Shown here: piece by piece, positions 1 to 9,323 of the stretch
How the letters are laid out: each line of letters opens with the position of its first letter
Numbering within the stretch: position 1 is the first letter of the stretch
Assembly (NCBI GenBank): GCA_012064385.1
Contig: QRDG01000867.1
Location: forward strand, 302,515-366,514
Direction: 5' to 3'
DNA length: 64,000 bases
Origin: Puccinellia tenuiflora
Taxonomy: Eukaryota; Streptophyta; Magnoliopsida; Poales; Poaceae
The notes under the pieces: model-generated
Databases searched by the model: none
The model's input: only the letters and a program-made list of their open reading frames with translations
What the model was told of the DNA's origin: nothing
Made by a program: the position numbers and the translations under genes

Positions 1-1084
1 CAATATTAACTAGCAAGTTTCAAGCTTCTTTAAAAATTGATGTGATGGGAAACCGCTTAGAATTGATTTGACTCATTTAAGTGATGTGTGAAGGAAGAAA
101 AGAACGGAAGAAAAGGAAGCTGTTTTGTGGAACCTGCAAACTGTTCGGTGTATTAGCAGTTTGGGTTTTGCCTCTTGGTTGGGTTAGTTGAGGAAAAAAG
201 GATAGTTAACCTCTGGTTGGTGGTTTGTAACTCGGTTGACTTAAGAATGTTGGTGTTAATTAACATGTTTTTGTCCCGTAGGAGGTGTTCGAGATCGAAC
301 GCTTCTAGCGGGTTTCCTGTTAGTGCCCCAACTCGCTCCCCCTTCTTTCTCTGTTTTCTGGAGATAGGAGAGGATATTGCTCTAATCAAAATGGAGTCAA
401 CCGATGTAAGTATTCAGCTTGCTGAGAAGTATTTTACTTCACATGTGGAAATTATTTGTAATGTTGAAGTAGTCATTGGTAATATTAAATATCATGGTGA
501 CTTTATGGTAATTGCTTGATCTCAAGATGATTTTATGTCCTATTATTTTTGGTAGACCTTTCTTGCATAGTGTAGGTGCTGAAATAAATTTGCCTAAAGA
601 GAAAGTGTTTGTTAATTGTGTTGGTGAAAGGTTAACATTTTTTTTCTAAGTTCACTAAGGTGGAGGCTTTTGCATGCTACAAGAGAACCTTAAAAGATAT
701 ATGAGGTTGAGACTCTTGCATTTATAGGTATAGCTTCGATGGACGCGTTTAATAGAGAAGAATTTACTAGAGAAGAAAGGGAAGGCATAGAATCTCCAGC
801 TTAATATCCCACCTAATAAATACGAAGAGCCACCTCCACCTAAAAGGAGAACCTAGTTTTGAGTTAAAACTAGTACCTTATGATATAAAATATGCCTTTT
901 ATGATAAAAAAATATATTATGTCATTATCAGTGTTAACGTTTGAGCTGAAGAAGAAGAAATATTACTTATTACCATGAGAGCTCATATGCCAGACATTGG
1001 ATATTCTCTTCTCATGATCTGAAAGGTATAAGCCTAGCTCTAAGCATGCACAAGATTAACTTGACACAAAGCCTGTTGTTGACC

Positions 1085-1097
1085 ACCAACACCGTCT
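1085..1097. repeat. Target-site duplication, left copy (LINE)
   Basis: The sequence accaacaccgtct is repeated exactly at 1326-1338 on the other side of the LINE. It lies inside the HQHRL stretch of the interrupted pol. Confidence 0.85.
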
Positions 1098-1325
1098 AGA
1101 CGACTACGGTCGCTCAGGATATTTTCAGCCGGGCTATGTGGCAGCATACTAGACGACTACGAGATGCCTAGTTGTGTTATGATGTCATTTTTTCGCTGGT
1201 TGATTCATGTTTCGACCTTAGCTGATCCGTGATTTGTAAACTCGACTTATTTGGAATGCTGCAATAAAAGGCTGTGTGCATCGCTTGATGCAGAGGCCGG
1301 GGCTCTTTCCCCTTTTCGAAAAAAA
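1098..1325 (+). mobile_element. 5'-truncated LINE (non-LTR retrotransposon) 3' end
   Basis: The insert ends in a 7-A tail preceded by a 3' tail with gatgcagaggccgggg, a motif typical of Triticeae LINE 3' ends. It is flanked by a perfect 13-bp direct repeat (accaacaccgtct at 1085-1097 and 1326-1338), as expected of target-primed reverse transcription. At 228 bp it carries no coding part. Removing it rejoins the pol relic. Confidence 0.85.
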
Positions 1326-1475
1326 ACCAACACCGTCTTAATCGAAAAATGAAGGAAGTGGTAATAAGGAAAGGGGTAATCATGCAAACTAATTGAAGCT
1401 GACATTATTTATCCTATAGTTGACGGTATATGGGTTAGACTTGTTCATTGTGTCCCTAAAAATAGTTAGAGTTAA

Positions 1476-2562
1476 ATGAGTACTGACGTGTATGTGCCTT
1501 CATCGGTGGACGAGAATCACATGCATTTGAGTATTGAAGGTGAGAGAGTTAAGGAGCGAGGTGGCACGACGATGTTGGATGGTGGGGATGGCGATGATTT
1601 TTTCCACCAACGAATTGGTGGAGGTGGGACACAATAGTTAGCAGGACATGCTTGACAAAAATCCAGCGTGGGAACCACTATAACCATTGCGTAGATTACA
1701 TGGCATAATAATTTATGAAAAGTTTGATCTACCATGAAATTAAAATGAGGCGGACTTACTTCCCAAATACTCCGACACTTTTTAGTGATGTTATACAGTT
1801 TCCACAATACTATCAAGCATAGTCGTTGCCATGTGTCGAGAAAAGTCGACGTGTTGGAAAAAAATATTAGCACTTTCGGACTGTGTCATCATTGATAATC
1901 GCTCCAAAGGCCATACGGGTAGTTCCACAATATGCTTTTCAGAATTAGCTGGAGATCTATAGAAAATATTTTACATTTCTTTGTGGCTTATATGGCAATA
2001 CCCATTGACAATGAGCTGGACTGCCCTTCAGGGAGTTGATGGAGGGGATATGGAGGTGAGATTGGTCATTGTTGACTTCTTGATGAAAACTCGAGCTTGA
2101 CTTTCTTTTAGTTGATTTCAACTATTCTTCTGTTCCATATTACTCTGCATATTAGGTTTGTTGAGTCCAACTTTGTAATTCTTTACGAATTATACATAGA
2201 AAATTAACATCTATAATATCACATCAATATTATTAGAATATTGATTAGGGAAGTGAGCCTAAATCACTTGGTTAGGGAAGTGGATGAACAATCCATCCAC
2301 CCAGGTTTAACTTCTCATGAACATATTTGGGTTTTTTTATTTCAAAAACATAAATCGTCTTAGGGGCTTCCCCTAATGCATTCCTTTGAAAAAAAATGTT
2401 ATTAGAACCATTGTAAAATATACTTTGATATTATATACATCGGTATTTAAATGTTGATATCATGTCCTATACTTTGGGTTAAATATTAAAAAGTTTGACT
2501 TTTACCAAACCAAATATGCAGAGTGTATAGGGGAAACCCCAAATACAGCGGTCCCACAATTT
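1476..2562. other. Unassigned intergenic sequence
   Basis: No gene, RNA or complete element was recognised. Reading frames are short and lack family motifs. The stretch is probably old decayed transposon DNA between the Athila-like relic and the hairpin element. Confidence 0.5.
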
Positions 2563-2882
2563 AAAAAAATGATATTTTATGTTTCAGATAAATCGGCCAA
2601 AAATCGTAGGGATATATAATGTTGAGATCTATCATTGTGCAACTTTTCAATGTAAAATTCGTTATATTATGGGCTACACAAGAAAGACAAATCGGAGAAA
2701 ATTTCAAGCTTGGAAAATGTGCACTTGACCGCGCACACAGATCCACCCATTTTTCAATTTTTGCTCAGCTCATAATACAACGAATTTTGTATTGAAATTG
2801 TGCACGAGTGTAGATCCCAATATTATCTATCTCTAGGATTTCTTTTCCAAATTTTTGAAAGTTACAAATATCAATTTCAAAT
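2563..2882. mobile_element. Degenerate hairpin element (MITE/foldback-like)
   Basis: Two imperfect inverted arms of about 120 bp (about 2563-2690 and 2762-2882) flank a short loop. The best-matching parts surround gtaaaattcgttatattatg on the left and cataatacaacgaattttg on the right, and the match extends outwards through gatct/agatc and aaatgatatttt/caaatatcaattt. No clear target duplication was found, so the superfamily is unknown. Confidence 0.5.
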
Positions 2883-3300
2883 TTTGCAAAGGATTAAGTA
2901 TATATTTCACCCCCAAATGTCACACATTGGACACAATTCACCCCAAACTTAAAATTGGGAGTTTTCAAACCCTCAAATCCACAAAACCGGATAAATCACC
3001 CCCTAAGCTGGTTTTGGACAATCTGGGTGGTTTTTTGCTGCTGACATGGCGATGACATGGCGAAGCTACCGTTATGTCCTTAACAGAGTCGTTAGCCCTT
3101 GCACCTGGGCCCACCTGTCATTGTCCTTGCGCATGGGCCCACCTGTCATAGCAGTGGGAGTTATCTTCTTCCCCATCGCGCGTCGCTCTTCCTCTCTGCT
3201 CTTCCTCACGCTGACGAACCCTAGCTCTGCGCCACTGTCGCCGCAGCCCTCCGCGCACCGCCCCGACATAGATCTGTTGCGCCGTCGTGGAATCGTCGCC

Positions 3301-3964
3301 ATGTCCGCCGCCAGCTCGAGCTGCAGTGCGCTCTGCCGCCGGGGTACCTACGTCCCTCTGATTCCCTGCCCTGATTGCGGCAGGACGGTGCATCGAGGGG
3401 CCGGTGTCGGGGACGCCTGAGCACCCTGGCTGGGTCTACTACAAGTGTCACCGCCACGGGGTAGGTCTTCGACTTAACCCTTTTCTGAAATTTCCATGCT
3501 TTGCTCTTTCTGAATCCACGGCTCTGAAGCAAATCCTCTCAGTTTGCATGCTTTGCTCCACCTTCTGAATCCAATACTGTGAATGAAATATAGGTTGAAA
3601 TTTTTAGTAGACACATTTGTTGACAGGAAATTTTGTTTCTTTTCTTGTTTCAAATGGACAACATGGTTGTGATTTCTGGCATTGGGAACTTGAGTATGTT
3701 GTGTATTTGGTTGAGCACGAGCACTTGCAAGGTGAAGATGCTGCTGTGGGCGCAATGGCTTGGGCTGAAGAAAGGAGGGAGAACCTGGAGCTGGTACAGG
3801 CTGAGAAGAAAGCAACAGGGGATGCAGGAGATGGAGCAAGGAATGTGATGCTGCTGAAGAACATCACTGCAGTGGCAGATGCAGTGAAGGAAGTTGTGAT
3901 GCTTGTGAAGATTGCAATTGGGCTCATGTGTGTGATGTTTGCCATTGGAATGTTGAAGAATTGA
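3301..3964 (+). pseudogene. GRF-type zinc-finger protein with coiled coil and C-terminal membrane segment, MULE-borne
   Basis: The first exon starts at the ATG at 3301 and reads LIPCPDCGRTVHR, then after a one-base shift near 3395 reads EHPGWVYYKCHRHG up to a donor at 3461 (gtaggt). The second exon contains HGCDFWHWELEYVVYLVEH, an acidic helical stretch, and a hydrophobic tail (VKIAIGLMCVMFAIGML) ending at the stop at 3962-3964. The pattern CPxC...W.YYKC...C.FWxW is that of GRF-type zinc fingers in many short grass proteins. The acceptor is uncertain: 3609-3610 keeps phase, whereas the stronger-looking site ending at 3626 does not. The apparent frameshift suggests a broken copy or a sequencing error. 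Function in the element is unknown. Confidence 0.6.
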
Positions 3965-4326
3965 TGTAGTTGAAGTGCAGAAACAAGTTGATCTAGTTGA
4001 GTAGTTGGTACCTAGACTTGTAGTTGATCTATTTTGTGAGCAAATTAGCTATGTAATCATCAGTGCAATGTAACTGTCAGTGCAAGTTATTGCAGCTACC
4101 TATCTATGTAATGAACAAGTTTATCTAGTTGTTGGCATGTGAACAAGTGCACTCTAAATTTATTATGGCATTTCAGAAGATGTATCTGACAGTTGCTCAA
4201 GAGAAAACATATGAAAATTCCAGATCAATTCAGTGTTCGATAGATAGCTCAATGTTTACTAGATAGCTCAATGGTTATCCAGAATAGCTATTACAAAAAT
4301 ATTACAAAAGCACATCTCCATAGTGA

Positions 4327-5280
4327 CTACTTCTTTGTTGTGGATTGTTGAACTGCTTTTGCAGCCTTGTAAGCAGCAAGACTGAAGCTGGTGTGCTGTG
4401 GAGCAACAAATGCAGTCTTAGGAGTTTCAGGCTTGTATTTGGTGAAGCTTTTCTGATGTGAACTAGTAGTAGTTGCTCTTGGTGTAACAAATGGTTGACA
4501 CAGGTTCACAATTTTCCTGTTATCCAGCTGGCTTGACACATGTTGGGAGCTGGGCTGGGAGCTTGGCTTGGTGGTTGGTTGTGAGCTTCTCCCAGGTATC
4601 TTCAGCCTTGTAGGCTTTGTTCTTAATGCCTTGGTTGCTGCATCTTCGTAGACAGCAATATTCTTTCCTTTCCTGTCTTTTGCAGCAGAAGCAGCTGCTG
4701 CTGCTGCATCAGCATTAGCCTGTGACAGCTGCAAGTGTAGGTTGGAAATTAGGGCAAGTGTAGGTTGCAAAATATTGCAAGTATAGGTTGCAAAATAGTG
4801 CAGGTGTAGAAAATTAGAACAACTACATGAAATTCAGTACCTTTGCTCTCTTCCCAGCTTCTTCATTCTGAGCTTCCTTCTTTTGTTTCTTCCTTTTCCT
4901 GGTCCTATCTCTGACTATATGTGCATTGCCATGGTACTTAGAAACAGGATTGTTTGTGCAACTGGTCATGTTGTGTCCCTTTCTCTGACAGTTGCTGCAA
5001 GTAATTTTAATGCCAGCCCTGCTCAACTTTGTGCCCTTTGGTCCTTCATCTGGTCCTCTTCTCCTTTCAGTCTTGGGCCTTCCAGGGAGTTTAATGAAAC
5101 CAGGTGGTTTAGGTTTAGGTTGATCAGCTGTTGGCCAGCTCTCTTCACCTTCCATTGGCTCCAAGCAATGATCATAAATCCTATTGTACACCTTAATAGA
5201 ATAGCATTCAGCAATGAAGTCATCTAACTTGTTTGAAGAAGCATAAATTGCACTGACTGCATGACAACAGGGAAGGCCAG
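4327..5280 (-). pseudogene. MURA-type MULE transposase, C-terminal part (truncated)
   Basis: The minus-strand frame from 5280 carries the second half of a SWIM zinc finger (GLPCCHAVSAIYA) and the conserved KLDDFIAECYSIKVYN stretch. A basic linker follows, then a CCHC zinc knuckle (CSNCQRKGHNMTSC) and a lysine-rich segment. A probable intron lies at 4729-4840 (minus-strand donor AAG|GTACTG, acceptor TTGCAG|CTG). The second exon is alanine-, serine- and threonine-rich and ends at 4327. The N-terminal and catalytic (DDE) region is missing because the Tat LTR begins at 5281. The gene faces the GRF gene, like mudrA facing mudrB in maize MuDR. It is not functional as it stands. Confidence 0.8.
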
Positions 5281-6256
5281 TGTCGGCACAGTGGAAACCA
5301 GGGTACCACGGGCCGGCCTGCCAGGGCCCACAACATTCTTCAGAAGATTTCGCTAAGGACCAGGCTCTCCAAGCCTGGCGAGCCTCGCGAGGGTTTTTTC
5401 CCCCGCGAGGGACCCCTCCTCGAGGGGACATCTCCAAGGATCAAGCGAAGGGCTCGCCGAGGGTTTCCTCCCTCGCCGAGGGTTCCTTCCTCGCGAAGCT
5501 AGCTCTGCCTCCGCGGCAGAGCGCACATGGGCTCTGCACCCTCCGCAGAGTGACGACCGCGCCAGCGCGTGGTGACGGCAGCGCCACAGTTGCCTTTCTT
5601 ATGTATAAAGGAGTCAACAAAGCTGCACCAGGCAAAGGAGCCCCAAGGATTGCCACTTTGGTGATAAGGGAACCGTCTGCAGCTACCCTCCAAGGGCGAC
5701 GTCACCGTGGGACCCATCCCACCTCAGCGGCGCCAGCCCACCGTCCTGGTTGGACGGTGGCTTTTCCAGCTTTGGTGACACCGCCCCTGCCATGGACCGC
5801 GTCCATGGACTCCACCTTTATTGTGCACCGCACCTCCTTCTTCATCGCCATGTGGTAGCCCTTCCCGCCAAGATATTTGGGAGGAAGAGGCCCGAGACAC
5901 CTATAAAAGGAGGGGGAGCACGCTCGGGCAAAGGGTTCTTCTTCGGTTCAATCTTTGTTCAACCCTAGATCTGAGTTCTGCAGTAGCCATTGTGGCCACC
6001 TGGAGCTCGCCAAGCTCGCTCTGTACAAAAACCTCTCCAAGCAAGTGCAATACAATCTAGGCAGGACGTAGGGGTTTTACCTCTCCAGAGGGCCCTGAAC
6101 CTGGGCAATACTGTGTGTTCCTCTCTGAAGTGCCTCCCCGCGACGATCCAGGTGAGCACCATCGCCGTGGCACGTTGAGGGTTGTTTGATTCCGTGTTCA
6201 GCCCCTTACTCGATCCTACCTGAGACACACCCATTTTCTGGGACAGTTCTCCGACA
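5281..6256 (+). repeat. 5' LTR of Tat-like element
   Basis: TG...CA-bounded, with a TATA box at 5902-5908. The region 5385-5510 differs from the 3' LTR by substitutions and indels around repeated ctcgcgagg motifs. Confidence 0.85.
5902..5908 (+). promoter_or_regulatory. LTR TATA box
   Basis: The sequence acctataaaaggagggg is a canonical TATA context, conserved at 13967-13973 in the other LTR. It should drive the element's sense transcript. Confidence 0.65.
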
Positions 6257-6258
6257 TT

Positions 6259-6273
6259 TGGCGCGCCAGGTAG
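6259..6273 (+). promoter_or_regulatory. Candidate primer-binding site
   Basis: The sequence tggcgcgccaggtag starts two bases after the 5' LTR end, the position expected for tRNA priming. I did not assign the tRNA. Confidence 0.5.
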
Positions 6274-6307
6274 AGGGCTGAGGCGCGTCTTCAACCTCGA
6301 CACAGCC

Positions 6308-7657
6308 ATGGCCGGCATCTCTCGTGCCGAACGTCTCGCTCGCCGGACGGCCAGCGCCGCCACCGCTCCTGCTGGCAACCCGCGCGGCCGCCCGCGCGGA
6401 AGTGCTGCTCCAGAGCGCCACGTCGACCCCGAACCCCGCGTCGAGCACCCGGAGGGTGATGACCTCGACCATGCTGAGGACGACCTCGGCGAAGAGGAGG
6501 CCTCCTCCCTGCCCCCCTCGCGGGACCGTGCTGCCTCCTCGCTGGGCCGCCCTGCGCCCAGCCCAGCAACTGCGCTTCTCATGGCACAGGAGCTGCTGCA
6601 GTACCGTCCCACGCCGGAGGCCCAGGTGGCCTGGCTCAACCGCCTCTCCGAGCTCGTCGGCGCCGCTCGCGTCGCCGCTCCCGCACCGTCTCCTTCGCTG
6701 GTTCTCGCCGCACGCGCAGGGGACGTGGCGCACGGCGCGCCGCATGCACCTCCTCGTCACCCCGCGCCCGCTCCAGCTCCACCGGTTCCACCGCAACCTG
6801 CTCCAGCCGGGGCTCCTCCTCGCAACAACCGCGCCACGTCGCACGCGTCGTCGCCGCACGACTGCCAAATCGTGCAGCGAGCCCCGGAGGACGCACGCGT
6901 GAGTATCGAGCGCAACCAAGATCGCCACAACCGCGCCGTCCATGACGTCGCCACCACGGGGCGCCACCTCCGCGCCACCCTCGCCAACGGCCCGGTCACC
7001 TACGGCACGACGGCCGCGTTCACTCGCAGCCTCCGTCGCGTCGTCTGGCCGGTCAAGTTCCGGCCGGATCTTCCTCTGCGCTATGACGGCAAGAACAACC
7101 CCCTGGAGTTCCTGCAGCTCTACACCTTGGCCATCCAGGCCGCCGGGGGCGACGACAAGGTCATGGCGAACTGGTTCCCCATGGCCCTCAAGGACTCCGC
7201 GTCCTCGTGGCTCACGAACCTCCCCGCCGAGTCCATCAACACCTGGGAGGACCTCTGCCGGTGCTTCGTCGCCAACTTCAAGGGCATGTACGAGCGCGGC
7301 CTCACGTACAACGATCTCCGCGCCGTGCGCCAGAAGCCTGGCGAGACCCTCCGCAAGTACATCCAGCGCTTCAGCCAAGTGCGCAACAAAATCCCCAACG
7401 CCACCGACGCGCAGGTCATTTCGGCCTTCCAGGCTGGAGTCACGGATGTGCGGATGCTCGAGAAGCTTGGCCTCCACGACAACATCACCACCGTCGTCAA
7501 TCTTTTCGACTTGGCGGACAAGTGTGCCAAGGCTGAGGAGGGCCGCTTGTTCGTCAAGAACGAGCCAGGGGACCCCGCCGAGGGATCCAAGAACAAGAGG
7601 AAATCTAGCGAGAAGCTTCAAGTTCCTCGAGGCCAGCGGCAAGCACAGGATCGATGA
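6308..7657 (+). CDS. Tat-type gag polyprotein (capsid), zinc knuckle not seen
   Basis: An open frame of 449 codons starts at the first ATG after the primer-binding site. Residues 1-230 are low-complexity, rich in Ala, Pro and Arg. Residues about 240-390 match the retrotransposon gag (capsid) pattern: WPVKFRPDLPLRYDG, LQLYTLAIQAAGG, MALKDSASSWL, the WEDL...F...F segment, then RKYIQRFSQVRNKIP. The frame ends in a basic tail without the CCHC knuckle usually found downstream. Expected to assemble virus-like particles in the cytoplasm. No pol follows, so the element would need proteins supplied in trans. The long minus-strand frame opposite it is a GC-content shadow. Confidence 0.85.
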   Translation: MAGISRAERLARRTASAATAPAGNPRGRPRGSAAPERHVDPEPRVEHPEGDDLDHAEDDLGEEEASSLPPSRDRAASSLGRPAPSPATALLMAQELLQYRPTPEAQVAWLNRLSELVGAARVAAPAPSPSLVLAARAGDVAHGAPHAPPRHPAPAPAPPVPPQPAPAGAPPRNNRATSHASSPHDCQIVQRAPEDARVSIERNQDRHNRAVHDVATTGRHLRATLANGPVTYGTTAAFTRSLRRVVWPVKFRPDLPLRYDGKNNPLEFLQLYTLAIQAAGGDDKVMANWFPMALKDSASSWLTNLPAESINTWEDLCRCFVANFKGMYERGLTYNDLRAVRQKPGETLRKYIQRFSQVRNKIPNATDAQVISAFQAGVTDVRMLEKLGLHDNITTVVNLFDLADKCAKAEEGRLFVKNEPGDPAEGSKNKRKSSEKLQVPRGQRQAQDR

Positions 7658-7762
7658 GCTCCCCTCGGGAGCTGAGCCCCTCTCGGGAGCATCGCGCCAC
7701 CGCTCGCCAGGGCTCCGGCTTTCGCGAGGTTAACCACCTCACGAGGCTCAGGGGCTCGCGCC

Positions 7763-8097
7763 GCCTACGTCTAGGCTCCGGCCTTCTCCCGAGGCTCCGG
7801 CCCTCGCGAGGCCGATCCCCTCGCGAGGCCCCGGTCCTCGCTGGAGACGCCCCGTGCAGCCACGGTAAAAACATCTAGGCTCCGGCCTTCTCCCGAGGCT
7901 CCGGCCCTCGCGAGGCCGACCCCCTCGCGAGGCCCCGGTCCTCGCTGGAGACACCCCGTGCAGCCACGGTAAAAACGTCTAGGCTCCGGCCCTCGCGAGG
8001 CCCCGGTCCTCGCTGGAGACACCCCGTGTAGCCACGGTAAAAATGTCAAGGCTTCCTCTCCGTGACAGCCACCCCGTGCAGCCACGGTAAAAACGTC
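7763..8097. repeat. Imperfect tandem repeat, about 106-bp unit
   Basis: Units consist of a ggctccgg segment, several ctcgcgaggcc palindromes, cctcgctggagac and gcagccacggtaaaaa. The first two copies are full length and later ones are shortened. The array sits just after gag, where pol would be expected. Confidence 0.75.
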
Positions 8098-9323
8098 GTG
8101 GCCAAGGTCACATCCTCCACGAGGAAAAATTTCGGGCTCCCCTCTCTACTATACGTTGCCGCGGGCCGTTCGAGAAGACTCCCAAGCCACCGCGCCTCGG
8201 CAAGGTGACTTCTTCAAGCACCATGCCTTGGCGAGGTGGATCCCATGCCCAGCCATGGTGGACCGCATGCTCTACAAGCCACCCCCGCATAGGGCCCCCT
8301 CTCTGAGCTCTCTCTACATGCGTCGCCTCGGGCCGCGAGAGTCTCAGCCACTCCATGTGGAACCCCATGCCTGACATGGCAGATTTTGTATTTCTGGCCA
8401 CGCCAGTGTAATGAACCTCTGTTTCAGGTCACTTTGAACCTTTGCGCTTCGCGCCAGCATATGTTGTTGCTTTGGTAAGCATTTATGTTATTGCTGATTC
8501 ATCCTTGCTCGTATGATCCCTCCTGTGTATCTCGCGAGCGGGGGCTGGACATGGTGCCTGTGCCTCGGGAGCATCCCAGCAGCGCCTCAAACCCAAGGGA
8601 TCCGAGCTCTAAACTCACGGGTCAGCTTTCATGCATGTCAACTCCCAAGGAGCTCTGAACTCATGAGCCGGCTCCCATGCACGTCAACTCACCAAGGACC
8701 TTGGTGCCTGTTCTCCTCGTGAGACACACATGAAGGAACCTACGAGCACGCATGAAGTTATCTAGCTATGTATTGCTTGTGGGTATGCCTATCTGTCCAA
8801 ACACAGGAAAGCAGGTTCAAAACAAGCCTCAGGCAACCTCGAGAGGAAAACGCCTCACCAGGGAACCGACACCCTCTCCAAGGCAAAAACGCCTCGTCAG
8901 GGAGCCAACACCCTCTCCAAGGCAAAACGCCTCGTGAAGCTAAGTCCAAACACTTGGTTGAAATTCCTTTCGCTGGTTTTCGTCCCTCGAGCCTCTTTTC
9001 TCTCTCCTGCGCCTCATGGGCTGCTTGCGCGTTGAAGGGGAGCCCCAAGCATCGCGACTTGGGAGCTCTTACCTCTCGAAGCCTCACGCACCCCCCCCCC
9101 CCGCCTTGTGGATCCCTGACTCTCACATACCGAAGCAGCGGTGGTGTAGCGCTAAGAGAGGGACCTAAGACGTAGAGCAAAAAAGACATGAAAGGGAGAC
9201 AAAAGCCTCTCGAGGGATATTCACCAAGCACGTCAAACAAAGCTTAAAGCAAGTCTTTACAAGCTATTACAAATAAAATGCTAAGATAATCCGTGCCCTC
9301 CACGTCCAGATACAGGAGGGAGC
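8098..9323. other. Non-coding spacer of the Tat-like element
   Basis: No protease, RT, RNase H or integrase motif appears in any frame. It includes short direct repeats around 8855-8935 (aggcaaaacgcctcgt type). An autonomous Tat element would carry about 4 kb of pol in this interval. Confidence 0.6.

Larger units (their letters stand above)
376..1475 (+). pseudogene. Decayed Athila-like Ty3/gypsy pol (protease to start of reverse transcriptase)
   Basis: Conceptual translation gives, in order and with stops and frameshifts, a retropepsin C-terminal motif (GRPFLHSVGAEINLPKE near 547-600), a linker reading KLVPYDIKYAFYDKK near 865-910, then SMHKINL near 1045-1065. After a LINE insertion (1098-1325) it resumes with KMKEVV near 1345 and VHCVPK near 1446-1465. 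This order is that of Athila-lineage Ty3/gypsy pol between protease and the RT palm. No intact frame remains, so it is non-functional. Assignment to Athila rests on remembered motif similarity, not on a search. The upstream part (1-375) is probably the same relic but shows no motif I can name. Confidence 0.7.
2891..5280. mobile_element. Mutator-like element (MULE), left part only
   Basis: The left end has the terminal-inverted-repeat style common in grass MULEs (aagtatatatttcaccccc near 2896, followed by further 'aaacttaaaattgggag' type sequence). Inside are two convergent genes: a GRF zinc-finger gene running right and a MURA-type transposase C-terminus running left. The right half, including the transposase catalytic domain and right TIR, is absent because a Tat retroelement starts at 5281. 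The exact left terminus and any 9-bp target duplication cannot be fixed without the other end. Confidence 0.7.

Noticed and set aside
6206..7642. 478-codon open frame on minus opposite gag
   Set aside because: Its translation is low-complexity and matches no family; the plus strand encodes a clear gag. The frame is open because of high GC content.
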